From assembly GCA_023101725.1 (NCBI GenBank), contig JALJCO010012618.1:124001-188000 (forward strand): DNA of 64,000 bases, in the 5' to 3' direction. This stretch comes from Atherinomorus stipes (taxonomy: Eukaryota > Chordata > Actinopteri > Atheriniformes > Atherinidae). The notes under the pieces are model-generated. The model did not search any database. It was not told where the DNA came from and saw only the letters and a list, made by a program, of their open reading frames with translations. The position numbers and the translations under genes were made by a program. This document shows, one piece after another, positions 47,201-58,415 of this stretch; positions within the stretch are counted from its first letter, which is position 1, and every line of letters begins with the position of its first letter.

Positions 47201-49581
47201 ACGTCTGTGTTGGACCACCGATTCAGATCGGCAAATCTCTACATCCCTACTAGGGATCGACCCTGGGCCGGCTGCACTAAGGACTTGTCGTCTCTGTACA
47301 CTGGGCGGCCGCTTAACCAGTTGAGCGAAACTCCGCCCCGTAGCCATTTATATTTAAATGTAATCTTGCTGGTGGGAGAAGCCAGTGTAAAATACTGCCA
47401 CACTGCTGACATGACTTCTTGTTGGCTCCTTGTCTAACAGGTGTCTGGTGATCAGCTCTTCCTCGCCCTCCTAAAACAGCAGGCTGCAGACGGCAACACA
47501 GCGCAACTGTTTAGGAACAGTGAAAAAGAAATGTGTCAGAGCTAATCAGTAAATAGAATAGAATTTTTATAGATTACATGGTGTCGGATTAGTGCTTTAA
47601 CTCCAATATTGGCTGATCCCGATACCAGCATTTTTGGCAGTATTGGAGACATTTCCAATACTGGTATCGGTTTCAGAACAACTCCAGTTCCTAATGATGT
47701 TTTTATAAATTCGGAATTAAATTATTCTCCCTCATATTTACATAGAAATAATGATTCTGAATTAAGGTTTACATGGAAAATATGTTTATCTAATTCCGCT
47801 TTAGATCTGGGGGTGGGGAATGGTGTGTGGCGTTAAATCTGTGCAGGTTAGAAGAGTCCAGTAACGTGCCGGTATTAAAGACGTCACCCGTAAAAATCGT
47901 AAATCTATACCGTACCGTCTTCTTCTGTTTATCCGGGATCGGTTGCGGGGGCAGCTGCCTAAGAAGCCCAGACTTCCCTCACCCCAGCCACAGCCGCCAG
48001 CTCATCCAGGGGGATTCCGAGGCGTTCCCAGGCCAGCCGGGAGATGTAGTCCTCGGCGCCCCGGTGGGACGTGCCTGGAACACAATTAATAAAAAATTCC
48101 CCTGATGCTAAAATGTACTAAACATGAACGTATGCTTAACTGGTAAATTACTTCAGATATGTATTAAACCTATATATTAATTTTTACGGGGTTGATCAAG
48201 CCCCATAGTTTACAGTAGTTTTTACTGATCATAGATAACTTGACAGTCTGTCAAGTTATCGTAGGGTCCCCAGTCTTGGCAGCCTTTCTTTATTGGTGTG
48301 CTTTGCTTGTAGACTGTTCAGACTGAGAGAAACAAAACATGCAAACACGAAGAAAGGATAGAGCATTTTTCCCTCCTATTTTAGATAGTTTGCCACAAGA
48401 GGTACTCTTCACTCTCTCCACTGTAGAAATACTTAATTTTTAGTATTTAGGAGGTAATTTCATACATCCTTTTCACCATCATGTCCATATGATTCCGTCC
48501 ACACCAAGACGTAAAGAACAAGAAGCACTCATATCTTAAAGGTACAGTATGTTTAAAAAAAAAAAAAAAAATCATAGGTCAATGCCAGAAAAATGCAATA
48601 CATAATTCAAAACTGTGTTTTTATTGATGTGTAATTGTTGCACTAGAACAGCTGTTGTACGTTTATTTTCTGATTCATTTACATCTACTTTCTGGGTGTT
48701 GCACATATGAAGGCTGCCATTTTTACTATGGTGTCCCTGAATGGACAAAACAATGTGTGTGAAGTGATAACCCTCTGAACTTTAAAACTGCTGTACCAGC
48801 TTTGTTACTGTTTGGGATCAGTAATGCCTTAAAATGCATACGATTACAGTCTACGATGCAAGCGTGTAAAATAAAAAAAAACTGTGGACCAAGCTTAAAG
48901 ATGAAACCGTGCAAAAGGTATTTCAGAATCTTCTCACTCTGAAGCCATGATTAAAAAAAGATTTTTTTTGCAGACCCCCAAAATGCCGGCTTCGTATGGA
49001 TGATAGGCTGATTTGGTGAACAATTTGTAAATTTAGGCCACAGTTTGCCTTCGTATGGATGTGGCTTAATTCACACATTTAAAGAAAAGATGGCACTGCT
49101 TTAATCTGTTCTTTATTTGTTGCTAGATCACATTTTTTAATTTAATTCTGCAGACAGAAGAAAGAAAATGCAAACCTTTAAAACATGTTTAATTTCTTCT
49201 TTATTTCAGCACACAGACATGCCAGAGGAAATGAGGGTTGAAACCATGGAGCTGTGTGTAACGGCTTGTGAAAAGTTCGCCACCAACAATGAGGTGCGTG
49301 TGTTAATCAGTCAGTTCTGCTCCTGTAGGTACTTTGTCATGAATTCGTTTAAAATTGCTAGAAAATACTTAAGTTTGTCTTCTCTATGGTTTCTTTGTTC
49401 CTATCGTGTCTCCTAGAGTGCAGCAAAGATGATTAAAGAGTCGATGGACAAGAAATTTGGCAGCTCGTGGCACGTGGTGATCGGCGAAGGCTTCGGATTT
49501 GAGGTCACGCATGAAGTGAAAAACCTGCTGTACATGTTCTTTGGAGGGAGCCTGGCCGTGTGTGTGTGGAAGTGCTCGTAG
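44205..49581 (+). CDS. dnal4: Dynein axonemal light chain 4, three coding exons
   Basis: DNAL4 is a small LC8-related light chain of axonemal outer-arm dynein in motile cilia and flagella. Exons 44205-44276, 49210-49293 and 49417-49581 are all phase 0 and encode 106 residues (human 105). The start MAGTGEGKKEEADYKRL aligns with human MGETEGKKDEADYKRL. DMPEEMRVETMELCVTACEK and KKFGSSWHVVIGEGFGFE are essentially identical to the mammalian protein, and the end LAVCVWKCS is the same. SSWHVVIGEGFG corresponds to the WHCIVGRNFG strand of LC8. An upstream noncoding exon probably ends at 43690. Intron 2 is 4.9 kb and carries a large foldback transposon. The 3' UTR has AATAAA at 50207-50212. Confidence 0.97.
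45169..45829. mobile_element. TTAA-flanked element nested in the left arm of the foldback
   Basis: TTAA at 45165-45168 and 45830-45833 flank ends AGGGACTTGAG and CTCAAGTCCCT. The right arm of the foldback (about 47010) preserves the uninterrupted target, so the insertion is certain. The sister copy is at 57567-58025. Bases about 45470-45720 are suspect homopolymer-laden sequence. Confidence 0.9.
45470..45720. other. Probably unreliable homopolymer-rich sequence
   Basis: Long T runs followed by G-rich runs replace the interior expected from the sister element at 57830-57930. This looks like a poorly resolved consensus. Confidence 0.5.
47258..47345 (-). repeat. tRNA-like head of a SINE
   Basis: On the minus strand, TCGCTCAACTGGTTAAGC resembles a tRNA box A region and GGGTCGATCCCT resembles box B, separated by about 50 bases. 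An unrelated body or A-tail is not recognisable, so it may be a fragment. I do not call a functional tRNA: the arms do not close into a cloverleaf. Confidence 0.45.
47905..48085. repeat. GC-rich interspersed repeat
   Basis: The phrases GGGGGATTCCGAGGCGTTCC and CAGGCCAGCCGGGAGATGTA, with CCGGTGGGACGTGCCTGGAA, are familiar to me as a very common fish interspersed repeat of uncertain class. It stands out by GC content. Confidence 0.5.
48541..48920. repeat. Truncated copy of the 55606-56141 element
   Basis: It begins AGGTACAGTATGT after TTAA (48537-48540) and follows the reference copy through CAAAACTGTGTTTTTATTGA, AGAACAGCTGTTGTACG and GGTGTCCCTGAATGGACAAA. The right terminus is missing. Confidence 0.75.
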
Positions 49582-50230
49582 CACATCCTCAATGTGCGTC
49601 CTGCCTGCTGACATGGTCAACTGGACTGGGAATAAACACCAGCTACCAGCCAGATGCTGGTTCCACCGTCGTCGTCGTGGCAGGTTATTTGGTCCATGCT
49701 ACCAGCCACTGTGGCACACAGTGAAGTTGTTGTTCAGAAACGCATTTAGCAAAGAAAATAATATGAAAAGAAAACGTGTGACAGTCACTTTGTCTGGTAA
49801 GCATAAAAAAAACTTGCTATCTTGTCTGTCACTTTTTAAAAAAACATTGTTTTCTTACCGTTCATTTAACTTGTGTCCTGTCATCGAGCATTGTTTGGAA
49901 CGTTTGTGAGAGTGAATGCACAAGCAAGTTCAACTTTTTACAAAAACTACAGCCACCCAGGGTCTCCAAAGTCCTTTTCCCTCCTTCCTCTTCAGGGAGT
50001 TTGTGTGTGAGTGAGTGAGTTTACATGTTTGTGTGTGCTGGACACACACTTTTCTTGTTTTGCTTAGTTTGTTTTTAATAGCCTAATATTGTTACCTTCC
50101 ACAGCGGTCTGAGCAGATTTGTGCAACTCTTTTTTTTTTTTTTTTCTGTTCATATTATCTGGACCTTTCAACATATCTTTCTCTGTTACAACAGCACTAG
50201 TCTTTCAATAAACTTTGTAATATTTTGTAT
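49582..50230 (+). other. dnal4: dnal4 3' UTR
   Basis: The 3' UTR follows the TAG stop and ends shortly after AATAAA at 50207-50212 (TTTGTAATATTTTG-type downstream sequence). A second AATAAA-like signal is near 50294. Confidence 0.65.
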
Positions 50231-50616
50231 GCGTGCATATTTTGATGCAACTTGAAGATGTTTTTTTTAAAGACTAGAGTCATCTTCTTACAAATAAAGG
50301 CTCGGAGTCTCCTGAGCCAAAGAATTAAAAGGGTCCACCATGTAAAGGTGTTTGTAATTATCCTAATAATATCACATCACTGGATAACAATGGCAATGTG
50401 AGAAATCCAGTGCAATGGACCACTACATGTGAACTGACCCAACTGTACATTAAAATGAAATGTGGTGATCGAGGAATCTCCCCCCCCCCCCCCTTTTGTT
50501 CTACCTTTCCCCTTAAGGGTCATAATAAGACATTTCGGGGGAAATGAATGAAAAAATTATATATTTGGGGGGAAAATGCCAGTCGATGCAGAAGTAGAGA
50601 AAACAGAGGTTTAAAC

Positions 50617-51171
50617 TAGGGATGTCCGATATAATCGGCCGATATGAGCATTCAAATGTGATATCGGAAAATGTCCGGATAGTTTTTTTCAGATCGATAT
50701 TTTTAACTAATAAAATCTTGCGTAATCTCGTTCTGTTACGAAATCTTGCAAGATCTTGTTCCATTGGCACCGGTCAAGCATGTACTGTAGAAAAATCCCT
50801 GTTATTCTGGAAGAACTTTATATCCCAGCATTCCTTTTTGAGTCATGTGACTGCTGCTGCTACAGACTGCTTATATCTGGTTTTAAGTTTAAGTTACCAA
50901 GTTGTCAGAAACATTTAAATTAGCCACATGTTGGCTAATACCTGCTAGTATGTGATATATGGCAGCCAGATGTCCAAAATGAACTCCTCTGGCTGAGTTA
51001 ATCTTTGCTCTTGGAGCAGAATATAATTTTATTTCTTGAAATATGACAGATACAACCTTACAATTGTCTGTATATATAGGTATTGGTTGACATTGGAAAT
51101 TAAAAATTGGACAATATCAGACATCCGATATCGGTAACAAAAAAAAAAAAAGCCATTATCGAACATCCCTA
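50617..51171. mobile_element. hAT-type MITE
   Basis: Ends TAGGGATGTCCGATATAATC and CATTATCGAACATCCCTA are an imperfect inverted pair of the fish hAT type. The interior shows CCGATATCGG motifs repeated near both ends. I could not find a clean 8-bp duplication. Confidence 0.7.
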
Positions 51172-54100
51172 CTTTGATCTACTATATTCTTGAGAAAGGG
51201 GTTTGTTATACAGACAATGGTGACTGCAGATGGTGCTTAATAATGAGACACATTTGTTTTAACTGTCGATAAAATTAAATTTGAATACATGTTAAAATAT
51301 GCATAAACAAAGGGGAATAAAATGCCAGCAGCTGCTCCGCAACAGCCTTTTAAAAATAGGAAATACACAGAGGAACAGACTAAAAAAGACCCTTTCAAAA
51401 ATACCTGACAAGGGTTTATGTTCATATAGAAAGTGAAGTGTTGGGGAAATGTCAGAGTGGATGATGACTGAATAAGACTAGCTCTCCCTGAGAGAGTTGT
51501 GTTTAAAAAGCTGCTTTATAGTTGGAATTTGATGCTTCCACAAACAACTTTTGTTATAAAGGCTCCTGAAATGTTCAGTTTTGCTTGAACGTCCTTGCAT
51601 CGTTCTTTATTAAAAGAAAGAAGTGCACTTGGCCAATTCTGCAAAAAATCTTGGTAAACTCAGTTCCTGTTACACTGCTGCATTTCTGCAAAGATGAGCA
51701 GAAAATTAAAAATAATTTCTATCATTGTGTCATTTCTTGATTACAGATTATGTTAGCATCCCTTAAGACTGATTTTGAATATAAGTGTGGTCCTGCTCCC
51801 ATGTCCGTATTAATGTTTAACTTGATCTGTAAATAAACTGTCTTTTCAAAGCTCTAATAAATCTACTGTCACAAGTAAAACACAGCTGATGACTGTAAAC
51901 ATTACTGCCAATTGAAAGTCATGACTCTAAAACATCCAGATTGTTTCTGTTTTAGACTTTATGATTCAGAGAAAAAGGTACTTCTTTAAAAAAAAACATG
52001 TCTGAGAACAAGAAATCCAATATAATATGACATTTTGAAACATCCTCCAAAGACCACAGTGACCCAGAAGTGGAGAACAGGTCACAGTTATTGACAGAAG
52101 AGCAGAATCTGGCGACTTCTGCCTCAGCATTTGTACACCCAAAACCCCCCATCAGGTCAGTCTGCACTTTGTGCTCATGAACACAACTCCTCTGCTTTCA
52201 GCACTTGTCTTTTATTCAGACTTATGAGTTTGAGTTTATTTATTTAAAACAGGGGCAATACATATTAATGAACATATACATGTATGCAAGATTATAGCCA
52301 ACGGCTACTTTCCATCTTTTGTCCCTTTGGTAGCTTGATGCCAACAACATAAGATAATAAAATCAATAAAACAAGAGTAACAAGTATAACAGTTATCCTT
52401 CATGGCCAGTATGAGCAGGAGTAATTACAGGGAGAGAGAAAACGTATCCGCAGAAGCACAATAGGACAGAAAATAATAATAAAAAAGCAAGAACAATGAA
52501 AAATATAGTGGCAAGTGTTAGATGCGTAATTATATTGCAGATTGCCTGATTGTTCAGTCAATATAAAGTATGATTTTAAATGCACAATACTCAATTCATC
52601 ACTAGTTAAATAACAGCAACGGCAATGATATGATACTGGGAGCACTCGTTTTTATGTGCAATACTTTCTGATTTGTCACAGAATGTGTTGTATTTTGAGG
52701 CCTTGGAAAACACTGAACCCTATAAGTAGGTTTGTGGTCAGTCTGACTTTTCATCATGTTTTGGTATTTTCCTGCACAGGCCGTCGACAAACCTGGCAAA
52801 GCCATTCACATCTCACAGCATCTGCTGCATTGACAGCTGTATGCCACATAAACAAAATCTGATTCAGTGTGAGCATAAAAAGATATAAAGGAAAATAGAG
52901 ATTGTAGTGGTGCAGAAAAAAAACAGATAAAACATGGCCGTGTGAAGAAGCAGAAAGACGTTTTTGCAGGAAAATCATCCAAAACCAAAATTTGTGGTTG
53001 GAAGTTTTAATGTTGAGAAACTGTCCCAATTTGAGGATCTCTGACCTAATTTTGCATGGCAACATCCAAGCATTATGACTGAACTGGTTCTGACAGGGAT
53101 ACATCTGGATGAGGTGGGATTTATGGAAGCATAATATACTGATAGCTTTCACTCAGATTTACCTGACTGACCTATTTCATGCGAAGGAACCTGTATGTTC
53201 AGCAATCGCTGTTGTAGCGCTGGTACTAATCCGGTGGATTGTGTCAGTAAACATGCCTCTGTCACGAGAACCGCCTCATCCATTATTCACCTCAGACATC
53301 TTTATATAACTCCTCCCTCTGTTTGTGTCCCTTCATATTGTTAAATATTCATACAAAGAGGCACAAAGTCACTCTAAAGACTTCGAGTTTGTTTGGCCTC
53401 GACACTAAAAAGCTTTCCCCATGCAGTGCTATGGAGGAAAGCTAATTATCCTGCAAGAGGCTTTTTGGAGCTTTTGTCTGAAGTTGCAGACATGTTTCCA
53501 CCAGGGGAAACTCTTACAAGCCCTTGCACTGTACGGTATTACCACACAATTAAACTGCATGGTGCTCTTTATTGTCGATGTTCACAGCCTCCTTCTCTCT
53601 GTTACAGTAATCAGATTAACACATTTCCAGGTTTGATTTGATCAGAATTTACTGCATGCATACAGTATGTATCTTTGTGAACTTTGAAAAAGTTTTTAGT
53701 GAACATGTAATAAGTTCTGTTTCTGTTTATAATGGAGGATAAAATTGTGAGCAGGTGTTTATTTTACAGCTGAAATGGCTGGGTAGCTCACTGTTTAATG
53801 TACTGTTAACGTCGGAGTATCACGGGGGACTCTTCTTTCTCCTGGTTGCCATCTGCACCTCTGATTTTATGGTGCAATTTGGCATCATAATGCCACTAAC
53901 AAAAATTCTCTGATGACCCTGTTGTAGGGGTTTTTCAGAATTCTGAGAACAGGGGGACAACTTTGTGAAGTCATCCTGCAGGAATCTACCGCTCCTGTCA
54001 CCAAGACGACAAAGATGGTGGTCAGCAAGGCGAGGCAAGATTTTTAGTCACTTTGAGGGTGAGGAGACAAGGTTTTTGTGCTCTGTAGGTTGTCGTATAG

Positions 54101-54470
54101 GTGTAGCATACACCTGAATAAGATGGATGTAAGAGAGTGTATTGTAGGAGACTCTTTTGAGAAATTGCTCCTTGTTGAGATCAGTGATGGTGGGTGCCGT
54201 CTTCTGCGGTGTGTTGTCAACATCTGTGCCAGAAATCAGTGCCACTGAAATTATATTTCTTTTTCTTTTTAAAAATTGAATAAAAAACAATCAGCATTGG
54301 ACTGAACTCTGAGAAGAGGTCACTGGACAGACCAGTTTTCATCATGGACAATCAATCCCACACCTCTATGACTCACTGCAGACAGATGAACTTGTTTTCC
54401 TGCAGCAGACCACTTCTCTCATGATTTCATCATGCAATCGAGGGGAAAACTCCAGTGGAAAAGAGTGAAG
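51172..54470. other. Intergenic, no gene recognised
   Basis: No exon or bounded element was identified. The stretch near 52232-52330 (GGGGCAATACATATTAATGAAC) is reminiscent of a common dispersed fish repeat. Frames here, including 132 codons on the minus strand at 52754-53152, show no familiar protein. Confidence 0.4.
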
Positions 54471-54473
54471 CCC

Positions 54474-55150
54474 GGATGTTAAGTTAAATAATTGTAGTTC
54501 TTTCGTCATCCGCTAGGGGCTGGCTCCAAAACAGAGCAAATCCCCGTAGATTCCCATGTTAAAAAAGGCCAACTTCACTGCAGAAATTAACATGTTTACA
54601 GCCTGGTTCAAAAATCATTTTAGGTTTAGTAGGTCAAGTTTACCTTCATGTTATCTGTGAGGGGGGTGCATTTTTTTATGACTCATCTGTTCAGATGGTT
54701 TTTCATCTTGAAATTGCACACAATTTGGGGCATGCCCATTTGATTGACAGGTGGCAAACCGGGTGCCAATTTTATCCGTGGAGGCTAATAGTTAGCTCCC
54801 TGCTAGCTCCCAGGAAGGCCTTAGCCTGTAGCAGAGTCGCATAACGGCAGTTTTTAGCTGGTTAATAGCAAGTTTGAGCGTGTCTTACTTTTAAACTGCC
54901 TATCTTTGTTTGTTCATGTTCACTTCGGATTGGTCTTGCCTTTGCCCATTTTAGTATTTTCTGGGAGTGACAACACACGTGACACGGCAGGATGGCAATG
55001 GTGGGACACGTCCTACTGGCTTCACTTTCCCCTCTTCAGACGTGACGGGATACGATGTCCGTTTATTAACAGTCTTTGCATGCAACTTAATGTCACTTTC
55101 CTGCTGCTATTCATTGCACTTCTTCCTGGACATATTTTCACCCTTACGCA
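54474..55150. repeat. Probable dispersed DNA repeat
   Basis: Phrases such as GATTCCCATGTTAAAAAAGG, CATGTTTACAGCCTGGT and TTGATTGACAGGTGGCAA recur widely in fish genomes in my memory. I could not find paired ends in this window, so only a repeat of unknown class is claimed. Confidence 0.35.
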
Positions 55151-55565
55151 TTAGTTGTAAATGCGCTTTTTTTTTCAAAATGCACAATTAGCTGTATATA
55201 ACTATTATGACACCATTTGTACATTAAACATTATATGTTGTCTGAAAAGGTTCTTTATCCAGGTCATGGCATCCAATGTGTCAAGTCAACTGGGTTAGGT
55301 TTAATTTCTTGATGACATTTACAATAGCTCTCATCCAGAGGAGCCACTTTAGTTCCGATGGTGATAGTGGGGAATTTCACTTACTTAAGTGAAACCACTG
55401 ATGTTTTAGAGCAGGGATCTGCAGCTTCAGAGCCACAAGTGGCTCTTTGGGCTTTCTATAATGGCTCTCCACAACTCTGAGTAAAAATAAAAGAACCAAC
55501 TAATATATTAAAATAAATACAAAACATTTTTAGGTCTTTGCTTTTTTTTTTTTCCTCCATGGAAT

Positions 55566-55601
55566 GATGGGCTATGTGCACAACTCCACTTCTTCATGAA
55601 C
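55566..55601. repeat. Fragment of the hairpin family
   Basis: GATGGGCTATGTGCACAACT followed by CCACTTCTTCATGAAC matches the left end of the 9566-9780 family. It is cut off by the TTAA element that starts at 55606; the remainder does not resume on the other side. Confidence 0.6.
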
Positions 55602-55605
55602 TTAA

Positions 55606-56141
55606 AGGTACAGTATGTAAAAAAATCAAAGGTCAATGGAGAAAAATGTGATATATAATTCAAAACTGTGTTTCTATTGATGTGTTATCGCTGAACTAGA
55701 ACAGCTGTTATATGTTTATTTTCTTAGTAAAAGTCATTTATATCTACTTGCTGGGTAGTGCACATATGGAGGCTGCCATATTTGTTCCACCATTTTTACT
55801 ACGGTGTCCCTGAATGGACAAAATAATGTATGTGAAGTGAGAACCCTCTGAACTTTAAAACTGCTGGAACAGCTTTGTTTAATGAGAGTTAGAGACTATT
55901 TAGGATCAGTAATGTCTTAAAAGACATTTTTAAAAAAAGTTGTTCCTCATAGTCCAGTCATGAGACACATAGATCCACTCACAGATAAAAACATTTTTAT
56001 GTCTTGGAGAATTTTGGCCACTGACGGCCACCATACATTCACAACAGTGCTTGGAATATGAAGTCATTTGAAAGAAAACATCTTTTCTTTCAAATATCCA
56101 TCTTTACCACTAGATGTCAGTAATTCTTACATACTGTACCT
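55606..56141. mobile_element. TTAA-flanked MITE (most complete copy)
   Basis: TTAA at 55602-55605 and 56142-56145 flank inverted ends AGGTACAGTATGTAA and TTACATACTGTACCT. The 536-bp interior lacks a transposase. Truncated relatives are at 3590-4025 (inverted) and 48541-48920. Confidence 0.9.
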
Positions 56142-57566
56142 TTAAAGTTACTGTTTTGATGAAAAAGTTACAGCTCGGCTTACCTTTAAAATGTGACTTT
56201 GTTTACATGAAGCTAGACAAGTCCTCTGACTGTTGATGTTTGACTTCAAAGCTTTCCGGGCCATCGCCCTGTGTCCTCATCCGTGTTCGAAAAGCTCAGT
56301 ACAGTATCTTAGCAACCCCCTTACCACCTGTGAAGTCGAGTGTAGCTTTGAAGCAATCTCGAGGGTGTGTGCGAGAGTGTATTGACACACACACAAGGGG
56401 TAAAAAAGAGAGGGATTGGTACGTGGTTGAATATAAAGTGACCAACAATTCACAGCTAGGTAGCTGCCAGAGAAAAATTGGACACGATAGAGGGAATGTG
56501 AATTTGAAGTTCAGAGACTGAAAATTTCAAATGCACATAGAATTTCAAAGATTTCAGCAGTTGTTCAAAGATACAGATAGTCTGAGAAATGACAAACGGA
56601 GGATTGTGTCAGGCAGCCGAAAGTTGGAGATCGGGGGGCATTCAAGGACACAGAAATGAGAGGGGAGGATAAATCTTTCATCTGAACATCACTAGTGGGC
56701 TTTTTTTTAAATTGAAAAATGAGAAACACAATCCAATATTAATGTTTGTGTGTGTTTTTTTGTAAGTTTCTGCGCATAGCAGCTCCTATTTTGACCATCA
56801 ACAGCTGTATCTATGCATTTCATCAGCTCCAGCAGAGGGAGATTGTAGAGAATGAAAGAGGTTGTTGAAATTAAATGAGCATAAAAAGAAAGAGGGGATA
56901 AAGGGTAAGTGGTGTCTGTGGATGTGTGGATCAAGCCTGAAATAGCCCATTTATAATTCATCAATAGGGGACAGAGACGAAGAGAGAGCGAATCAGATAA
57001 GAATTGTGGGCTATCTGAACTATAAAAATAACGTATTGGAGGGAACGAATTTGAACAGACAGTTGCAACATTGCTTGCATTTTGATTTATTATTGATTTC
57101 TCTCACGCTTATTCATGCTTGGCTTCAACTACTGAATTTACTCACCCTCTGATGCATGAATTATTGAAAAACAGTGACAATTTTTTTTCACATCCAGTAT
57201 TTCAGTTCTACAGATATGTACAGTGATGCTATTTTTAAAATCTTATTTGGCCTTCTATTTACTTTATTCATTTTTAGCTGTTCTATCAAATCATTTATAA
57301 GATTATGTATTTATTCTATGAAAATGCACTTTGATCATTTTCTTTTCTTCTTTATCTCTGTTGAAATCTTTGTAATTACGGTGTATATGATTCTTATAAT
57401 AAATATGCTTGCTTAGTCTTCTGTATTGTGCAGTGTATTGGATGACTCACGAATGTCCACCAAAATACTCAATTTGCAAACATACCATCCTCCTCATCAA
57501 TGCATGTTAGAAAACAGCCTTTAAATAGGTATCCACTGTCATGGACTCAGTGCATGAATGAGTTAA

Positions 57567-58025
57567 AGAGACGAGAGGCAAGATTATAAAATGAGACTCG
57601 TGAGTGCCGCAACTGGCGCTATGGGTAACTGCAGCCACCAGCCAAGCCGGCACGGGAGCATGCACAAACTGATGCTATAACGCTGTTTACTACGCTGACA
57701 AAGTCTTTTTCTTCATAGTTACACTTTTTAGTGTCTTTCAGTTGATCTGGATCGTTTGCTGACAGCAGAAGAATCCATAACTAGCCCTTACAGTGTTGGA
57801 ATTTACTGTTACTGTCTCCTTCCTGTATCAAAACTGTCGGGTATGCGGATGCAGCGAAAATTCGGCCACCGAATCGCAGCGCATTATGCAGCACACAGTC
57901 TGTTCAAGGCAACGGAGAGAGACGTGGGTGGGCTCGTTCCTTTTGGTTTTTAATGCTTCATCGCCCATTAGCATGAAAAAACTGGACATGCATGTTTATT
58001 CTCACATTTCCTGCCTCTAGTCCCT
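57567..58025. mobile_element. TTAA-flanked MITE, sister of 45169-45829
   Basis: TTAA at 57563-57566 and 58026-58029 flank ends AGAGACGAGAGGCAAGATTA and TTCCTGCCTCTAGTCCCT. The interior GGATCGTTTGCTGACAGCAG and ATCCATAACTA segments match the copy in dnal4 intron 2. Confidence 0.85.
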
Positions 58026-58415
58026 TTAAAGGGGTTATCAAGCATGCAATATTTAATTCTAGAGCAGGGCTCTCCAATTTGGAGCCCGGGGGCCTACATT
58101 AAGTTGGGATTGGGAAGAGTAAGTGAGAAAATGCTGGAGTCAAATGTCAGAGATAGATCGTGAAAGGCAGTGACAACCTGACAAGAGAAAGTTTAAAAGT
58201 AGTCAATGACATGAATACTTTTTTTTTTAATAGAAATTTATTAAAAAGCAGGCAAAATATTTCATATTAGGCAAAAGCAGTTTGCCTAATATGTGAGCAG
58301 AAAGTTGCTGTTTTACAAAGAGTATAATGTTTGTCTTTAAATTTTTGGTCTCATGGAGGTTTAAATATACATTTTACCCAATGTTTTTGAAGGCCTATTC
58401 AGGCTGTAAACACAA

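Larger units (their letters stand above)
44936..47250. mobile_element. Large foldback transposon in dnal4 intron 2
   Basis: The outer arms match inverted: TAGGGATGTAGAGATTCGCT at 44937 pairs with the right end at about 47220-47250 (GGCAAATCTCTACATCCCTA). Pairing continues through GACACAGACGTGTGAGATGC, the GGCGCCTTGAACGTACCGTC segment, and 45843-46106 against 46748-47003 (for example GGCATGGTGTGGATACGCCC). The left arm is longer only because of the nested element at 45169-45829. The centre (46110-46745) contains a separate hAT-like GATTCACATCCCTAGTA end. No transposase is seen. The frames at 44756-45127, 47058-47324 and 47090-47437 are arm sequence. Confidence 0.8.

Noticed and set aside
47258..47345. 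Functional tRNA gene
   Set aside because: Box A and B are recognisable, but acceptor and anticodon stems do not form, so a SINE head is more likely.
50475..50495. C-run near 50.48 kb as a regulatory G-quadruplex
   Set aside because: It is a single uninterrupted homopolymer, which is easily generated by slippage or base-calling error, without spaced G-tracts.
52754..53152. 132-codon minus-strand frame
   Set aside because: No familiar protein features; intergenic AT-rich sequence with no exon signals that I could pair.
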